Source: Flavobacteriales bacterium
Lineage (GTDB): Bacteria > Bacteroidota > Bacteroidia > Flavobacteriales_D > Crocinitomicaceae
NCBI GenBank assembly: GCA_009926905.1
Contig: RFNX01000230.1
Location: 1 to 6,434, forward strand
Direction: 5' to 3'
DNA length: 6,434 nt
Shown: in pieces, positions 1 through 6,434 of the stretch
How positions within the stretch are numbered: the first letter of the stretch is position 1
How the letters are laid out: each line of letters starts with the position of its first letter
The notes under the pieces: model-generated
The model's input: the letters and a program-made list of their open reading frames with translations, nothing else
Told to the model about the DNA's origin: nothing
Databases searched by the model: none
Made by a program: the position numbers and the translations under genes

Positions 1-1
1 G

Positions 2-811
2 GATAATAAACACAACGTAAACGACAACAAGTTTTCTAAACATAAATTTGATCAATATCCATTTTTTCCGCAGCATATTAAAAATTATGACAACTCTAAA
101 AAATCAGCGATCGTTGTTGGTTGGAAATCGTTGCTGAAAGTTTCCAAAAAGAATAAAAATTGGGATGTGTGCATCAACGGAAAAAGTGATAATGATTGCT
201 TGGCGCAAATTTCGAAATTAGTTACTGCTGCGGAACAAGATATTTATATGCTTCATTTCAATGATGTTGATTTCGCAGGACATACAACAGGCTTTGAACC
301 AAATAATCCGAAATACATTCAAGCGATTGAAGAAGTGGATCGAAAAATTGGCGAATTGATGAAAACACTCAAAAGCAGACCGCAATACTCAAAAGAAAAT
401 TGGTTGATTTTATCGAGTACTGATCACGGTGGAACTGGGATGCATCATTCTGGAAATTCGATTCAAGAAAGAAAAGTTTGGTGGATTGCGAGCGCTTCCT
501 TTTTACCAAAGTTGGAAATTAATGCCAATGATCCAGGTTCGTATTTTTATACTGAATTAACGCCTGATAGTACCATCATTAATTCATATCCTAGCATTGT
601 TGACATTGCTGTGACCGCAATCCATCACATGCTTCCAAGCGCAGATGAAACTAAATTTAAGGCTTGGGGACTAGATGGAAAATCTTGGTTAAACTTCAAT
701 CCAAAAGAGAAAAATGAATTGCATTTGAATGTTTCATCCTTACCAAACGAAGCTAAATTCTCAAACAATTCTGGTTCCATAAATATGGTTCTTAAAGAAT
801 TGAAAAAGTAA
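2..811 (+). CDS. Alkaline phosphatase family / type I phosphodiesterase-nucleotide pyrophosphatase protein, 5'-truncated by window edge
   Basis: The reading frame is open from base 2 to the TAA at 809-811 (269 visible residues). The real start lies upstream: residues before the first in-window start-like codon already look like the family (AIVVGWKS at about 38-45). Two metal-site motifs of the alkaline phosphatase superfamily are visible, counting from base 2: NDVDFAGH (about 87-94, with D and the final H as expected ligands) and STDHGG (about 139-144), followed by GMHHSGN, where the family usually has a further His. The end has the family's DIAVTAIHHML and WGLDGKSW segments. Members hydrolyse phosphomonoesters or phosphodiesters with two metal ions (usually zinc), commonly outside the cytoplasm. 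The substrate cannot be told from this fragment, and the catalytic Thr/Ser near the N-terminus and any signal peptide are outside the window. It converges on the regulator gene, so it is probably not part of the sugar operon. Confidence 0.85.
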   Translation, partial: DNKHNVNDNKFSKHKFDQYPFFPQHIKNYDNSKKSAIVVGWKSLLKVSKKNKNWDVCINGKSDNDCLAQISKLVTAAEQDIYMLHFNDVDFAGHTTGFEPNNPKYIQAIEEVDRKIGELMKTLKSRPQYSKENWLILSSTDHGGTGMHHSGNSIQERKVWWIASASFLPKLEINANDPGSYFYTELTPDSTIINSYPSIVDIAVTAIHHMLPSADETKFKAWGLDGKSWLNFNPKEKNELHLNVSSLPNEAKFSNNSGSINMVLKELKK

Positions 812-1055
812 TTTTTCTTAAATTTCCATTGTCTCAATTTCATATTTGATTAGTGAATACTATTTGAAACTCTTGTTTTTTGGACAAATTCTATTAATTG
901 CCCCGTTTTCAAAAGAACCTGAACTCAGAAATAGTATGAAAGTTTTAACCAATCAAAATCCTATTGGTTTCCAGCAATTCAAAGAAGATTCTAAAACTGA
1001 ATTGATTTCGTAAAGTGGTTGATTTCAAACTTCTTAATTGCATTTTTTACTAAAT
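812..1055. other. Gene-free stretch between two convergent genes
   Basis: I find no convincing gene here. A run of about 60 stop-free codons ends at the TAA at 1011-1013, and its only ATG (936) would give 25 residues with no family I recognise. It may be chance or a worn gene remnant. Two inverted repeats are visible: AACCAAT at 947-953 with ATTGGTT at 963-969 (9-base loop), and ATACTATTT at 857-865 with AAATAGTAT at 929-937. Neither is followed by a T-run on either strand, so I do not call a terminator, although two convergent transcripts must end around here. A further quasi-palindrome, AAATTCAT-a-ATGAATTT (1052-1068), contains the regulator's stop codon. Confidence 0.6.
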
Positions 1056-2054
1056 TCATAATGAATTTCTAATGATCAAATCTGAAGGATTTTCAATTTG
1101 TTTTTTTTCGTTCGAAAGCACCATTTTGGCAAGCGTTGTTCCCATTTTTTTGAAATCTGTAGAAATGGTCGTAATTCCATTTTCAACCACTTTTTTCAAT
1201 GGCATGTCGTTGAAGGAAATAATGCCATAATCGGTTCCCAAATTCAACTGTTGCGATTTTCCTTGCTCGATGACTTGAACCAAATGTAAATCAGATGGAA
1301 TCACGAAAACAGCACCTTTTTCAATGGTTTTAGTGTCAAAATTTGGAATGATTTCATAGTTCAATTGGTGTTTTTCGCAAAAAGTTCGAAAGCCAATCAC
1401 CATTCCTTCAGGCTCTTTTTCTCCTGGGAAAATCAAAATGAACCGATTGTATTTTTGCAACAAGTGCATTCCTTTTTCCAGAGCTCTAAAAATATCCTTT
1501 TCAAAGTGCTGATGAACTGAAGGTAGCTCTTTTAATTGTTCGTTCGTTTGATCCAAAATATACACATCCTCGCGTGGCAATTGCTTGATACAGCTACTAA
1601 CTTGCTTCAAATTGGAAGGCATAATAATGTATTTTGAATAATTACCATTGCTATCATTGACCATTTTCTGGAATAGATTTTCATTGAAATGATGAAAGAA
1701 AATATCTACTTGAGCCTTGTTGCCAATTTGTTCTAAAAAGGATAAGTAAAGTTCTTCTTTGAACGCATTTAACTCGTCGAAAAGCAAGAAAATACGCATT
1801 TCTACTTGGGATTCAGTGCTTTTCACAAAATACCCTTTTCCCAACCTAGAATAAACAATTCCCCTTTTTTTCAATTCGTCAAAGGCTAACAAAACGGTAT
1901 CGCGTGAAATACCATGTTCCAAACTGATTTTATTGATGGAAGGCAAATGATCGTTTTTTTGCAATCGTTTTTCTTGAATCGCAATTTCAATGGAACGCAC
2001 AATTTGCTTGTATTTTGGAAGTGAAGATTGAGCTTGAAGTTGAATGAGTTTCAT
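1056..2054 (-). CDS. GntR-family transcriptional regulator with LacI-like sugar-binding domain
   Basis: The protein has 332 residues from the ATG at 2054. The frame can be extended to a TTG at 2069, but the ATG fits better because the sequence MKLIQLQ then leads directly into the DNA-binding domain. Residues about 9-78 are a GntR winged helix: LPKYKQIVRSIEIAIQ, then LPSINKISLEHGISRDTV as the helix-turn-helix, and LKKRGIVYSRLGKGYFV as the wing. From about residue 90 to the end is a periplasmic-binding-protein/LacI-like effector domain, with the typical C-terminus LGTDYGIISFND and a final LIIRNSL. This combination is common in Bacteroidota sugar-use loci, where the C-terminal domain senses a sugar in the cytoplasm. 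It is transcribed divergently from the epimerase-GH53-GH2 genes and is the likely local controller. Galactose or a galacto-oligosaccharide as effector is inference from those neighbours. Confidence 0.9.
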   Translation of the reverse strand: MKLIQLQAQSSLPKYKQIVRSIEIAIQEKRLQKNDHLPSINKISLEHGISRDTVLLAFDELKKRGIVYSRLGKGYFVKSTESQVEMRIFLLFDELNAFKEELYLSFLEQIGNKAQVDIFFHHFNENLFQKMVNDSNGNYSKYIIMPSNLKQVSSCIKQLPREDVYILDQTNEQLKELPSVHQHFEKDIFRALEKGMHLLQKYNRFILIFPGEKEPEGMVIGFRTFCEKHQLNYEIIPNFDTKTIEKGAVFVIPSDLHLVQVIEQGKSQQLNLGTDYGIISFNDMPLKKVVENGITTISTDFKKMGTTLAKMVLSNEKKQIENPSDLIIRNSL

Positions 2055-2083
2055 CGTTTTATTTTTCAAATGTTTTCTATAAG

Positions 2084-2107
2084 ATCAACAAACTAAATTT
2101 TGTTGAT
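2084..2107. promoter_or_regulatory. Inverted repeat in the regulator leader, possible autoregulatory site or hairpin
   Basis: ATCAACAAA (2084-2092) and TTTGTTGAT (2099-2107) form a perfect 9-bp inverted repeat around a 6-base spacer, about 30 bases upstream of the regulator ATG. On the minus strand the element contains TTAGTTTG (complement of 2089-2096), a 7-of-8 match to the Bacteroidota -7 consensus TAnnTTTG, so it may overlap the regulator's own promoter. No good -33 element is visible upstream of it. On the plus strand the right arm runs into seven T's (2107-2113), so it could fold as a weak terminator for plus-strand RNA antisense to the regulator. An autoregulatory operator and a hairpin are both possible and the sequence does not decide. 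Confidence 0.35.
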
Positions 2108-2113
2108 TTTTTT

Positions 2114-2209
2114 CCCGCAGAGTAAAATAAAGACGCTGAAAATTCAATTCTTATTAGTTTTTTAATTTCAATTATTATAAAAATCTGCGTTTTCTCCATT
2201 TTCTGCGGG
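2114..2209. repeat. Symmetric palindromic intergenic repeat (CGCAGA/TCTGCG units)
   Basis: The element begins with CCCGCAGA (2114-2121) and ends with its exact complement TCTGCGGG (2202-2209). Inside, CGCTGA (2134-2139) faces TCTGCG (2184-2189) with one mismatch. The units in each arm are exactly 18 bases apart, and both pairs share one symmetry axis at 2161.5. The centre (about 2140-2183) is very AT-rich with no gene. This resembles palindromic repeats with CGCAGA-type units that I recall from Bacteroidota genomes, probably REP- or MITE-like, but copy number cannot be judged from one window. It lies between the divergent regulator and operon promoters. A distant-arm hairpin in the RNA is possible, and the T-rich stretch after 2211 might help end transcripts. 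Confidence 0.6.
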
Positions 2210-2300
2210 ACTTTTTATTTTATATCTCCTTACATATATTGACATAAATAAAAATCTAGGTAATTCGAAAGATCTCAAAACTGGTGGCAAGATACGAAAA

Positions 2301-2316
2301 ACTGGTAGGTACTAGT
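2301..2316. promoter_or_regulatory. Candidate operator for the divergent GntR/LacI-type regulator
   Basis: ACTGGTAGGTACTAGT matches its own reverse complement at 12 of 16 positions, giving the dyad ACTrGTA-nn-TACyAGT. GntR-family operators are commonly short dyads with GT and AC in the half-sites, as here. The site ends 21 bases before the -7 element of the operon, so it covers the place where the -33 element should be, and a bound repressor would block polymerase. A lone half-site ACTGGT sits at 2280-2285, exactly 21 bases (about two helical turns) upstream in the same orientation. Assigning it to this regulator is inference from position and symmetry. Confidence 0.45.
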
Positions 2317-2337
2317 ATGGTCAGGTTCTGAATTTCT

Positions 2338-2345
2338 TATTTTTG
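2338..2345 (+). promoter_or_regulatory. Bacteroidota-type -7 promoter element of the galactan operon
   Basis: TATTTTTG matches the Bacteroidota sigma-A -7 consensus TAnnTTTG at every fixed base. The distance to the epimerase ATG at 2370 would leave a leader of roughly 15-20 bases. No TTTG/TTG -33 box is visible at the expected distance. The candidate operator occupies that place instead, which would suit a promoter that is weak or regulated. In this AT-rich DNA the -7 motif alone can occur by chance, so its support comes from the position. Confidence 0.5.
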
Positions 2346-2369
2346 TTAAACCAAATCTTAAGCTCACCT

Positions 2370-3412
2370 ATGCAAAATGACGTTCTAAGTTCTTCAATAA
2401 CAGTAAAATCCTTTGGTTTTCTTGAAAATGGAAGGCAAGCATTTTGTTTTACTTTGAAGAATGGCAATGGTTTAGAATTGTCAGTGACAAATTTTGGAGC
2501 AAGTATTACTTCCATTAAAATCCCGATAGCAAACGGTAAAAAAATCGATATTGCCTTGGGTTTTCCAAATGTGCAATCGTATGAAAAATCGTTCAATTGC
2601 CAAGTCCGCCTTATTTTGGAGCTATCGTTGGAAGGTACAGGTAGAATTCGAAATGCAACATTCAATTTAAATGGGAAAAAATAAAACTGAATTCCAATTG
2701 GAAAACGCATCATTTACACGGTGGAAATTCAAGTTTTGCAAGTGCTTTCTGGGGAGTAGTAGCAGTAAATAATAATGAGAATCCATCGATTACTTTCCGT
2801 TATAAAAGTCAAGACTTGGAAGAAAATTATCCTGGAGAATTGTTGACTGATGTTACTTATACTCTGACAGAAGCAAATGAAATTGAAGTGTTTATGCGAA
2901 GCTCTTCTTCAAAAGATACGATTGTGAATTTGACACAACACTCGTATTTTAACTTAGATGGACACGATTCTGACTTGAGAAATCAAACCTTAAAAATCAA
3001 TTCAAATCAGCTTTTGGAAACAGATGAAGACAATCTGCCAACAGGAAAATTTACTGATTTAGCGAATCATCCTTTTGATTTCTGTGAAACTAAAATTATA
3101 CCTGATTCGATGGACGATACTTTTGTTTTAAATGATTCAACTGAAGTTCCAGCGGCAATTTTGAGAAGTGAAAAAAGTGGACTTTCGCTTTCCGTTTTTA
3201 CGAATCAGCATGGATTACACGTTTATATTGGTGGCAATTGTTTTGGACAGATTCAAGGAAATGAAAACGTAAACTATCATTCCAAAAGTGGTATTTGTTT
3301 TGAAACAGAGCATTTTCAAAATGCACCAAATATACCTCATTTCCCTTCGACTTTTTTGAAAAAAGATGAAATCTATATACATAAAACAACTTTCAAAATT
3401 GATTTAATATGA
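2370..3412 (+). pseudogene. Aldose 1-epimerase (galactose mutarotase), broken by three frameshifts
   Basis: The enzyme interconverts alpha and beta anomers of galactose or glucose, feeding alpha-galactose to galactokinase. Reading starts at ATG 2370 (MQNDVLSSS) with the family segment LSVTNFGASITSIKIP. Homology then needs three corrections. One base is missing near 2596-2600 (AATTGCC where the frame for LPSPPYFGAIVGRY needs AATTTGCC). Two are missing near 2644-2647 (GRY-AGRI region). One is missing in the A-run 2676-2681 (six A's where seven are needed). Uncorrected, translation stops at TAA 2682-2684. From 2681 to the TGA at 3410-3412 the frame is intact and carries the active-site motifs HHLHGG (2708-2725), LTQHSYFNLDG and FETEHFQNAPN (catalytic Glu codon in the part near 3296-3304). 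Adding four bases gives 349 codons, the normal family length. The reading frames of the other genes are intact, so this is either a fresh pseudogene or a local sequencing/assembly fault. No classical ribosome binding site is seen. A TTG at 2343 would overlap the promoter, so ATG 2370 is preferred. Confidence 0.85.
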
Positions 3413-4470
3413 AAACAAATATTCGATTATTCTTTTGGTTATTAGCGTGTTGTACACTACTTTATTTACCTGCATGTAGTAAACCAACCGTAGAAAAACC
3501 GCCTCTTCCAACAATTGATTCAAGTTTTGTGCGAGGAGCTGACATCAGTTGGTTGCCGCAAATGGAAGCGAGCGGTTACAAATTTTACGATACAGATGGA
3601 ACTGAAAAGGATTGTTTGACATTACTGAAAGCTCGAGGAATCAACACCGTTCGTTTGAGAGTTTGGGTAGATCCTTCCAGTCATCCAATAAATGGACATT
3701 GCAGTAAAGATGAAACGGTTGCGTTGGCTGTTCGCGCAAAAAGTTTAGGAATGCGCGTAATGATTGATTTTCATTATTCAGATTCTTGGGCTGATCCAGG
3801 TCAACAAACAAAACCTGCAGCATGGGCTGGCGCTGATTTTCCAACGTTAAAACAACATGTTTACAACCATACATTCGACGTTCTGACTGCTTTAGCTACA
3901 GCGCATGTTTTACCAAATTGGGTGCAAATTGGCAATGAAATTCCTGGAGGAATGCTATGGCCAGATGGAAGTAATTCTGGAAACAATTTTGGAAATTTGG
4001 TGCAGTTAATAAACAGTGGTTACGAGGCCACAAAAGCTGTGAATCCTGCAATTAAGGTCATTGTTCACATTGATAAAGGGCATGATAACGCACGTTTTCG
4101 TTGGTTTTTTGATGGCATAAGTAATTTGGGTGCGAAGTTCGATATTATTGGTGCATCCTATTATCCCTATTGGATACAAAGCGATTATACTGCAACAATC
4201 AATGCTTTAGGAAATAATTTAAACGACATGGTTTCGCGTTACAATAAACCTGTCATGTTGGTAGAAGTGGGTGGAGATTTTACCCTTGAAGAAAATACCT
4301 TTAACATGTTAACCGCTGTGTTAGCTAAAGTTCACGCTGTTCCGAATGAAAAAGGACTTGGTGTGATTTATTGGGAACCAGAAGGCGCAAAATCGTGGTC
4401 GGGCTATCAATTGAGTGCTTGGAGAGCAAATGGTCAACCTTCGATGGCATTGGATGCTTTTAAAGAATAA
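3409..4470 (+). CDS. GH53 endo-beta-1,4-galactanase (arabinogalactanase), lipoprotein
   Basis: This 353-residue protein should cut internal beta-1,4-galactosyl links in galactan and type I arabinogalactan. The N-terminus is a lipoprotein signal: basic start, hydrophobic core, and the lipobox LPAC with Cys23 as the lipidated residue. The GH53 barrel begins near VRGADISW and shows NTVRLRVWVDP (about 79-89), DFHYSDSWADPG (120-131), the acid/base Glu177 in WVQIGNEIPGGMLWP, IIGASYYPYW (246-255) and the nucleophile Glu286 in LVEVGGDF, so both catalytic residues are present. Length fits a single-domain family member with no added carbohydrate-binding module. Its ATG overlaps the epimerase stop in ATGA, indicating translational coupling, and the GH2 gene begins 3 bases after its TAA. 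After Cys23 the sequence is SKPTVEK, without the acidic run typical of Bacteroidota surface-export signals, so whether it faces the periplasm or the outside is uncertain. Confidence 0.93.
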   Translation: MKTNIRLFFWLLACCTLLYLPACSKPTVEKPPLPTIDSSFVRGADISWLPQMEASGYKFYDTDGTEKDCLTLLKARGINTVRLRVWVDPSSHPINGHCSKDETVALAVRAKSLGMRVMIDFHYSDSWADPGQQTKPAAWAGADFPTLKQHVYNHTFDVLTALATAHVLPNWVQIGNEIPGGMLWPDGSNSGNNFGNLVQLINSGYEATKAVNPAIKVIVHIDKGHDNARFRWFFDGISNLGAKFDIIGASYYPYWIQSDYTATINALGNNLNDMVSRYNKPVMLVEVGGDFTLEENTFNMLTAVLAKVHAVPNEKGLGVIYWEPEGAKSWSGYQLSAWRANGQPSMALDAFKE

Positions 4471-4473
4471 GCC

Positions 4474-6434
4474 ATGAATAGGAAAAATTTAAACAAAATT
4501 CTTACTTTTTTACTCTTTGGTTTTTTGTTTTTTCAGAAATATCAAGCGCAAATTCGAACTAAAATTAATTTTGGTAAGGATTGGTTTTTCACTAGAGACA
4601 AAAGTTTAGATACTGGTTGGGAACGCGTTCAATTGCCTCATTCTATTTTGTTGGAAGACAAAGTTATCGCCAAACAGTACGTTGGAAAATCCTATTATAA
4701 AAAAGAGTTTAGTTTGGACCTAAAAGCAGATGAAAAGGCTTTTTTGTATTTTGAAGGCGTGATGCAAATGGCAACAGTTTTTTTGAATGGAGAAAAAATT
4801 GAGACACATGAAGGAGGATATTTACCTTTTACTGTTGAACTAAATGAAAAATTGCTTTTGCCTAATAAAAATGTGCTTTCAATCGAAGTTTCGAATGAAT
4901 ACAATCCTCAAATTCCGCCGGGAAAACCAATTGAAACGCTCGATTTTAACTATTTCAATGGCATTTACAGAAATGTTTATTTGCTAAAAACAAAACGTGT
5001 GTACATTACGGATGCGGTTGAAGCGAACGTTTTATCAGGTGGAGGAATCAATTTTCAAATAGCGAATATTTCGAAAGAAAAAGCAGTGGGAACGGTTAAA
5101 GTTCACTTGAAAAATGAATTTCAAACGGCTAAAAATGTTGTGGCAAAAATTGAATTTTCTAACGATTCTAAAGAGAAATTTGTTTTTACTTCCAAAGACT
5201 TTGTTTTACAAAACAATCTAACAACTGAAATAAGCATTCCTTACCAAATTCAAAATCCGCAGTTGTGGAACATCAATGATCCAAAATTATATACGCTGAA
5301 AGTTTCAGTGATTGATGGAGACCAAATTTTAGACGAGGAAACCATAAAAGTTGGCTTTAAAAAGTCGGAATTGAAAGCAGATGGCTTTTACTTAAACGAT
5401 GAAAAAATCTACATTTCGGGAACGAATCGTCACCAAGAATATCCGTATGTGGGCAACACCATTTCTGACGAAGCAAATTACCGAGATGCTTATAAAATCA
5501 AGGAAGCGGGTTTTAATTTTGTACGTCTTTCTCATTATCCACAAGCCGAATCTTTTTTAAATGCTTGTGACGAATTGGGTATTTTAGTAATGAATTCGAT
5601 TCCCGGTTGGCAATTTTTTGGAGATAGTGTTTTTCAAGAAAATTCTTATCAGAACCTACGAGATTTATTGCACCGCGACCGCAATCATCCGTCGATTATT
5701 TTTTGGGAAAATTCTTTAAATGAATCTGAAATGTCCAGCGATTATATGCAAAAAATGAATGCTATTTTGGACGAAGAATTACCCAATTCAATTTCAACAG
5801 GTTGGATGGATGACACTTCTTATGACCTATACATTCCAGCTCGTCAACATGGAAAAGCGCCCGATTATTGGACAAAATACGAAAAAGGAAATCGGAAAAT
5901 TTTCATTGCAGAATATGGCGATTGGGAATATTACGCGCAAAATGCAGGTTTCAATCAAAAGGAGTTTTCGAACCTCAAAGAAGAAGAACGAACTTCGCGT
6001 CAATTACGTGCTTTTGGAGAAAAAAGATTGTTGCAACAAGCCACTAATTTTCAAGAAGCTTCCAACTCGAATCGAAAAGGAAAAAACACCATCGGAGAAG
6101 CGAATTGGCTACAGTTTGATTACACGAGAGGCTACAGTCCTGATATTGAAAGTTCAGGGATTTCGGATATTTTCAGAATCCCGAAATTTGCTTTTTATTT
6201 TTACCAAAGTCAACGAAGTCCAAAACAAAAAAAAGGAAATCTTTTTCAAGGACCGATGGTCAAAATCGCCAGTTATTGGAATGAATTTTCACCTTTGAAC
6301 TTAACTGTTTACAGCAATTGCGACGAAATAGCATTGTATTTGAACGATTCATTAATTGCAAAACAAAAACCTTTGGTGAACGAAAATTCAGATCAATTAT
6401 CTCATCCACCCTTTGTTTTTCAACTTTCGAAGTT
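4474..6434 (+). CDS. Secreted GH2 beta-galactosidase-like glycoside hydrolase, 3'-truncated by window edge
   Basis: An open frame of 653 codons runs from ATG 4474 past the window end. Residues 1 to about 26 form a signal peptide, with a hydrophobic stretch (ILTFLLFGFLFF) and likely cleavage after QA in KYQAQ, so the enzyme is exported, probably to the periplasm. Domains in order: GH2 jelly-roll sugar-binding domain (about 30-175, with SYYKKEF and LYFEGVMQMATVFLNG), Ig-like domain (about 180-300, ending NPQLWNINDPKLYTL), the catalytic barrel from about 305 (GTNRHQEYP 316-324, VRLSHYP 350-356), and from about 600 the start of a DUF4982-like Ig domain (LTVYSNCDEIALYLN). The acid/base is Glu417 in WENSLNESE and the nucleophile is Glu480 in IAEYGDW. 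Beta-galactosidase is the best guess given the GH53 neighbour, but GH2 also includes mannosidases and glucuronidases and sequence alone does not settle it. It starts 3 bases after the GH53 stop, so the two are almost surely cotranscribed. Confidence 0.9.
   Translation, partial: MNRKNLNKILTFLLFGFLFFQKYQAQIRTKINFGKDWFFTRDKSLDTGWERVQLPHSILLEDKVIAKQYVGKSYYKKEFSLDLKADEKAFLYFEGVMQMATVFLNGEKIETHEGGYLPFTVELNEKLLLPNKNVLSIEVSNEYNPQIPPGKPIETLDFNYFNGIYRNVYLLKTKRVYITDAVEANVLSGGGINFQIANISKEKAVGTVKVHLKNEFQTAKNVVAKIEFSNDSKEKFVFTSKDFVLQNNLTTEISIPYQIQNPQLWNINDPKLYTLKVSVIDGDQILDEETIKVGFKKSELKADGFYLNDEKIYISGTNRHQEYPYVGNTISDEANYRDAYKIKEAGFNFVRLSHYPQAESFLNACDELGILVMNSIPGWQFFGDSVFQENSYQNLRDLLHRDRNHPSIIFWENSLNESEMSSDYMQKMNAILDEELPNSISTGWMDDTSYDLYIPARQHGKAPDYWTKYEKGNRKIFIAEYGDWEYYAQNAGFNQKEFSNLKEEERTSRQLRAFGEKRLLQQATNFQEASNSNRKGKNTIGEANWLQFDYTRGYSPDIESSGISDIFRIPKFAFYFYQSQRSPKQKKGNLFQGPMVKIASYWNEFSPLNLTVYSNCDEIALYLNDSLIAKQKPLVNENSDQLSHPPFVFQLSK

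Noticed and set aside
802..817. GAAAAA-gtaa-TTTTTC hairpin at the phosphodiesterase stop codon as a terminator
   Set aside because: The stem is six pairs, nearly all A-T, and overlaps the stop codon. It is too weak to call in AT-rich DNA.
936..1013. Small ORF of 25 residues between the convergent genes, extendable upstream without stops but without another ATG
   Set aside because: It has no recognisable family, signal or ribosome binding site, and an open stretch of this length occurs by chance. It is mentioned only as a possible remnant in the intergenic entry.
2343..2684. Programmed ribosomal frameshifting in the mutarotase
   Set aside because: Three separate shifts, including one equal to two missing bases, would be needed, and no slippery-site-plus-structure arrangement is evident. 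Mutation or sequence error is simpler.
2816..3412. Separate gene starting at TTG 2816
   Set aside because: The same frame extends upstream to 2681 with mutarotase motifs (HHLHGG), so this is the 3' part of the broken epimerase and not an independent gene.
5759..6298. 179-residue + strand ORF in another frame
   Set aside because: It is a shadow of the GH2 gene, whose own frame carries the catalytic barrel motifs and continues unbroken through this stretch. The product is Lys-rich and of no known family.
1..6434. tRNA or rRNA genes, CRISPR arrays, insertion sequences or transposase genes, riboswitches
   Set aside because: I saw no cloverleaf-like sequence, spaced direct-repeat array, transposase frame or recognisable riboswitch core on either strand.

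Overview
The window is AT-rich DNA that most likely comes from a member of the Bacteroidota, probably Flavobacteriales. Three things point there: gene starts without Shine-Dalgarno sequences, an exact match to the Bacteroidota promoter element TAnnTTTG, and the gene families present (a GntR-type winged helix fused to a LacI-like sugar-sensing domain, and a large secreted GH2 enzyme). No species can be named from the sequence alone.

Layout. Positions 2-811 (+) hold the 3' part of an alkaline-phosphatase/nucleotide-pyrophosphatase family gene whose start lies outside the window. A 244-base gene-free stretch (812-1055) separates it from a convergent GntR/LacI-type regulator (1056-2054, -). A 315-base divergent intergenic region (2055-2369) carries, in order: a short perfect inverted repeat in the regulator leader, a symmetric palindromic repeat built from CGCAGA/TCTGCG units spaced 18 bp apart, a 16-bp near-palindromic candidate operator, and a TATTTTTG promoter element. 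Three tightly packed + strand genes follow: aldose 1-epimerase (2370-3412, broken by three deletion-type frameshifts), a GH53 endo-beta-1,4-galactanase lipoprotein (3409-4470, sharing ATGA with the epimerase stop) and a secreted GH2 beta-galactosidase-like enzyme (4474 to the window end, 3' truncated). The GH2 gene stays open for 653 codons and runs off the window.

How it fits together (inference from families and arrangement). The + strand genes look like one operon for using beta-1,4-galactan or arabinogalactan side chains. The GH53 lipoprotein would cut galactan chains into short galacto-oligosaccharides. The GH2 enzyme would release galactose or trim the oligomers in the periplasm. The mutarotase would convert beta- to alpha-galactose for galactokinase. 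The divergent regulator is the obvious controller, and the dyad ACTGGTAGGTACTAGT, placed where the -33 element should be, is its best candidate binding site. No SusC/SusD pair, transporter or galactokinase lies in the window.

The main oddities are the clustered frameshifts in the mutarotase, the operator candidate, and the 18-bp-periodic palindromic repeat. I see no clearly new defence, mobile or RNA-based system.
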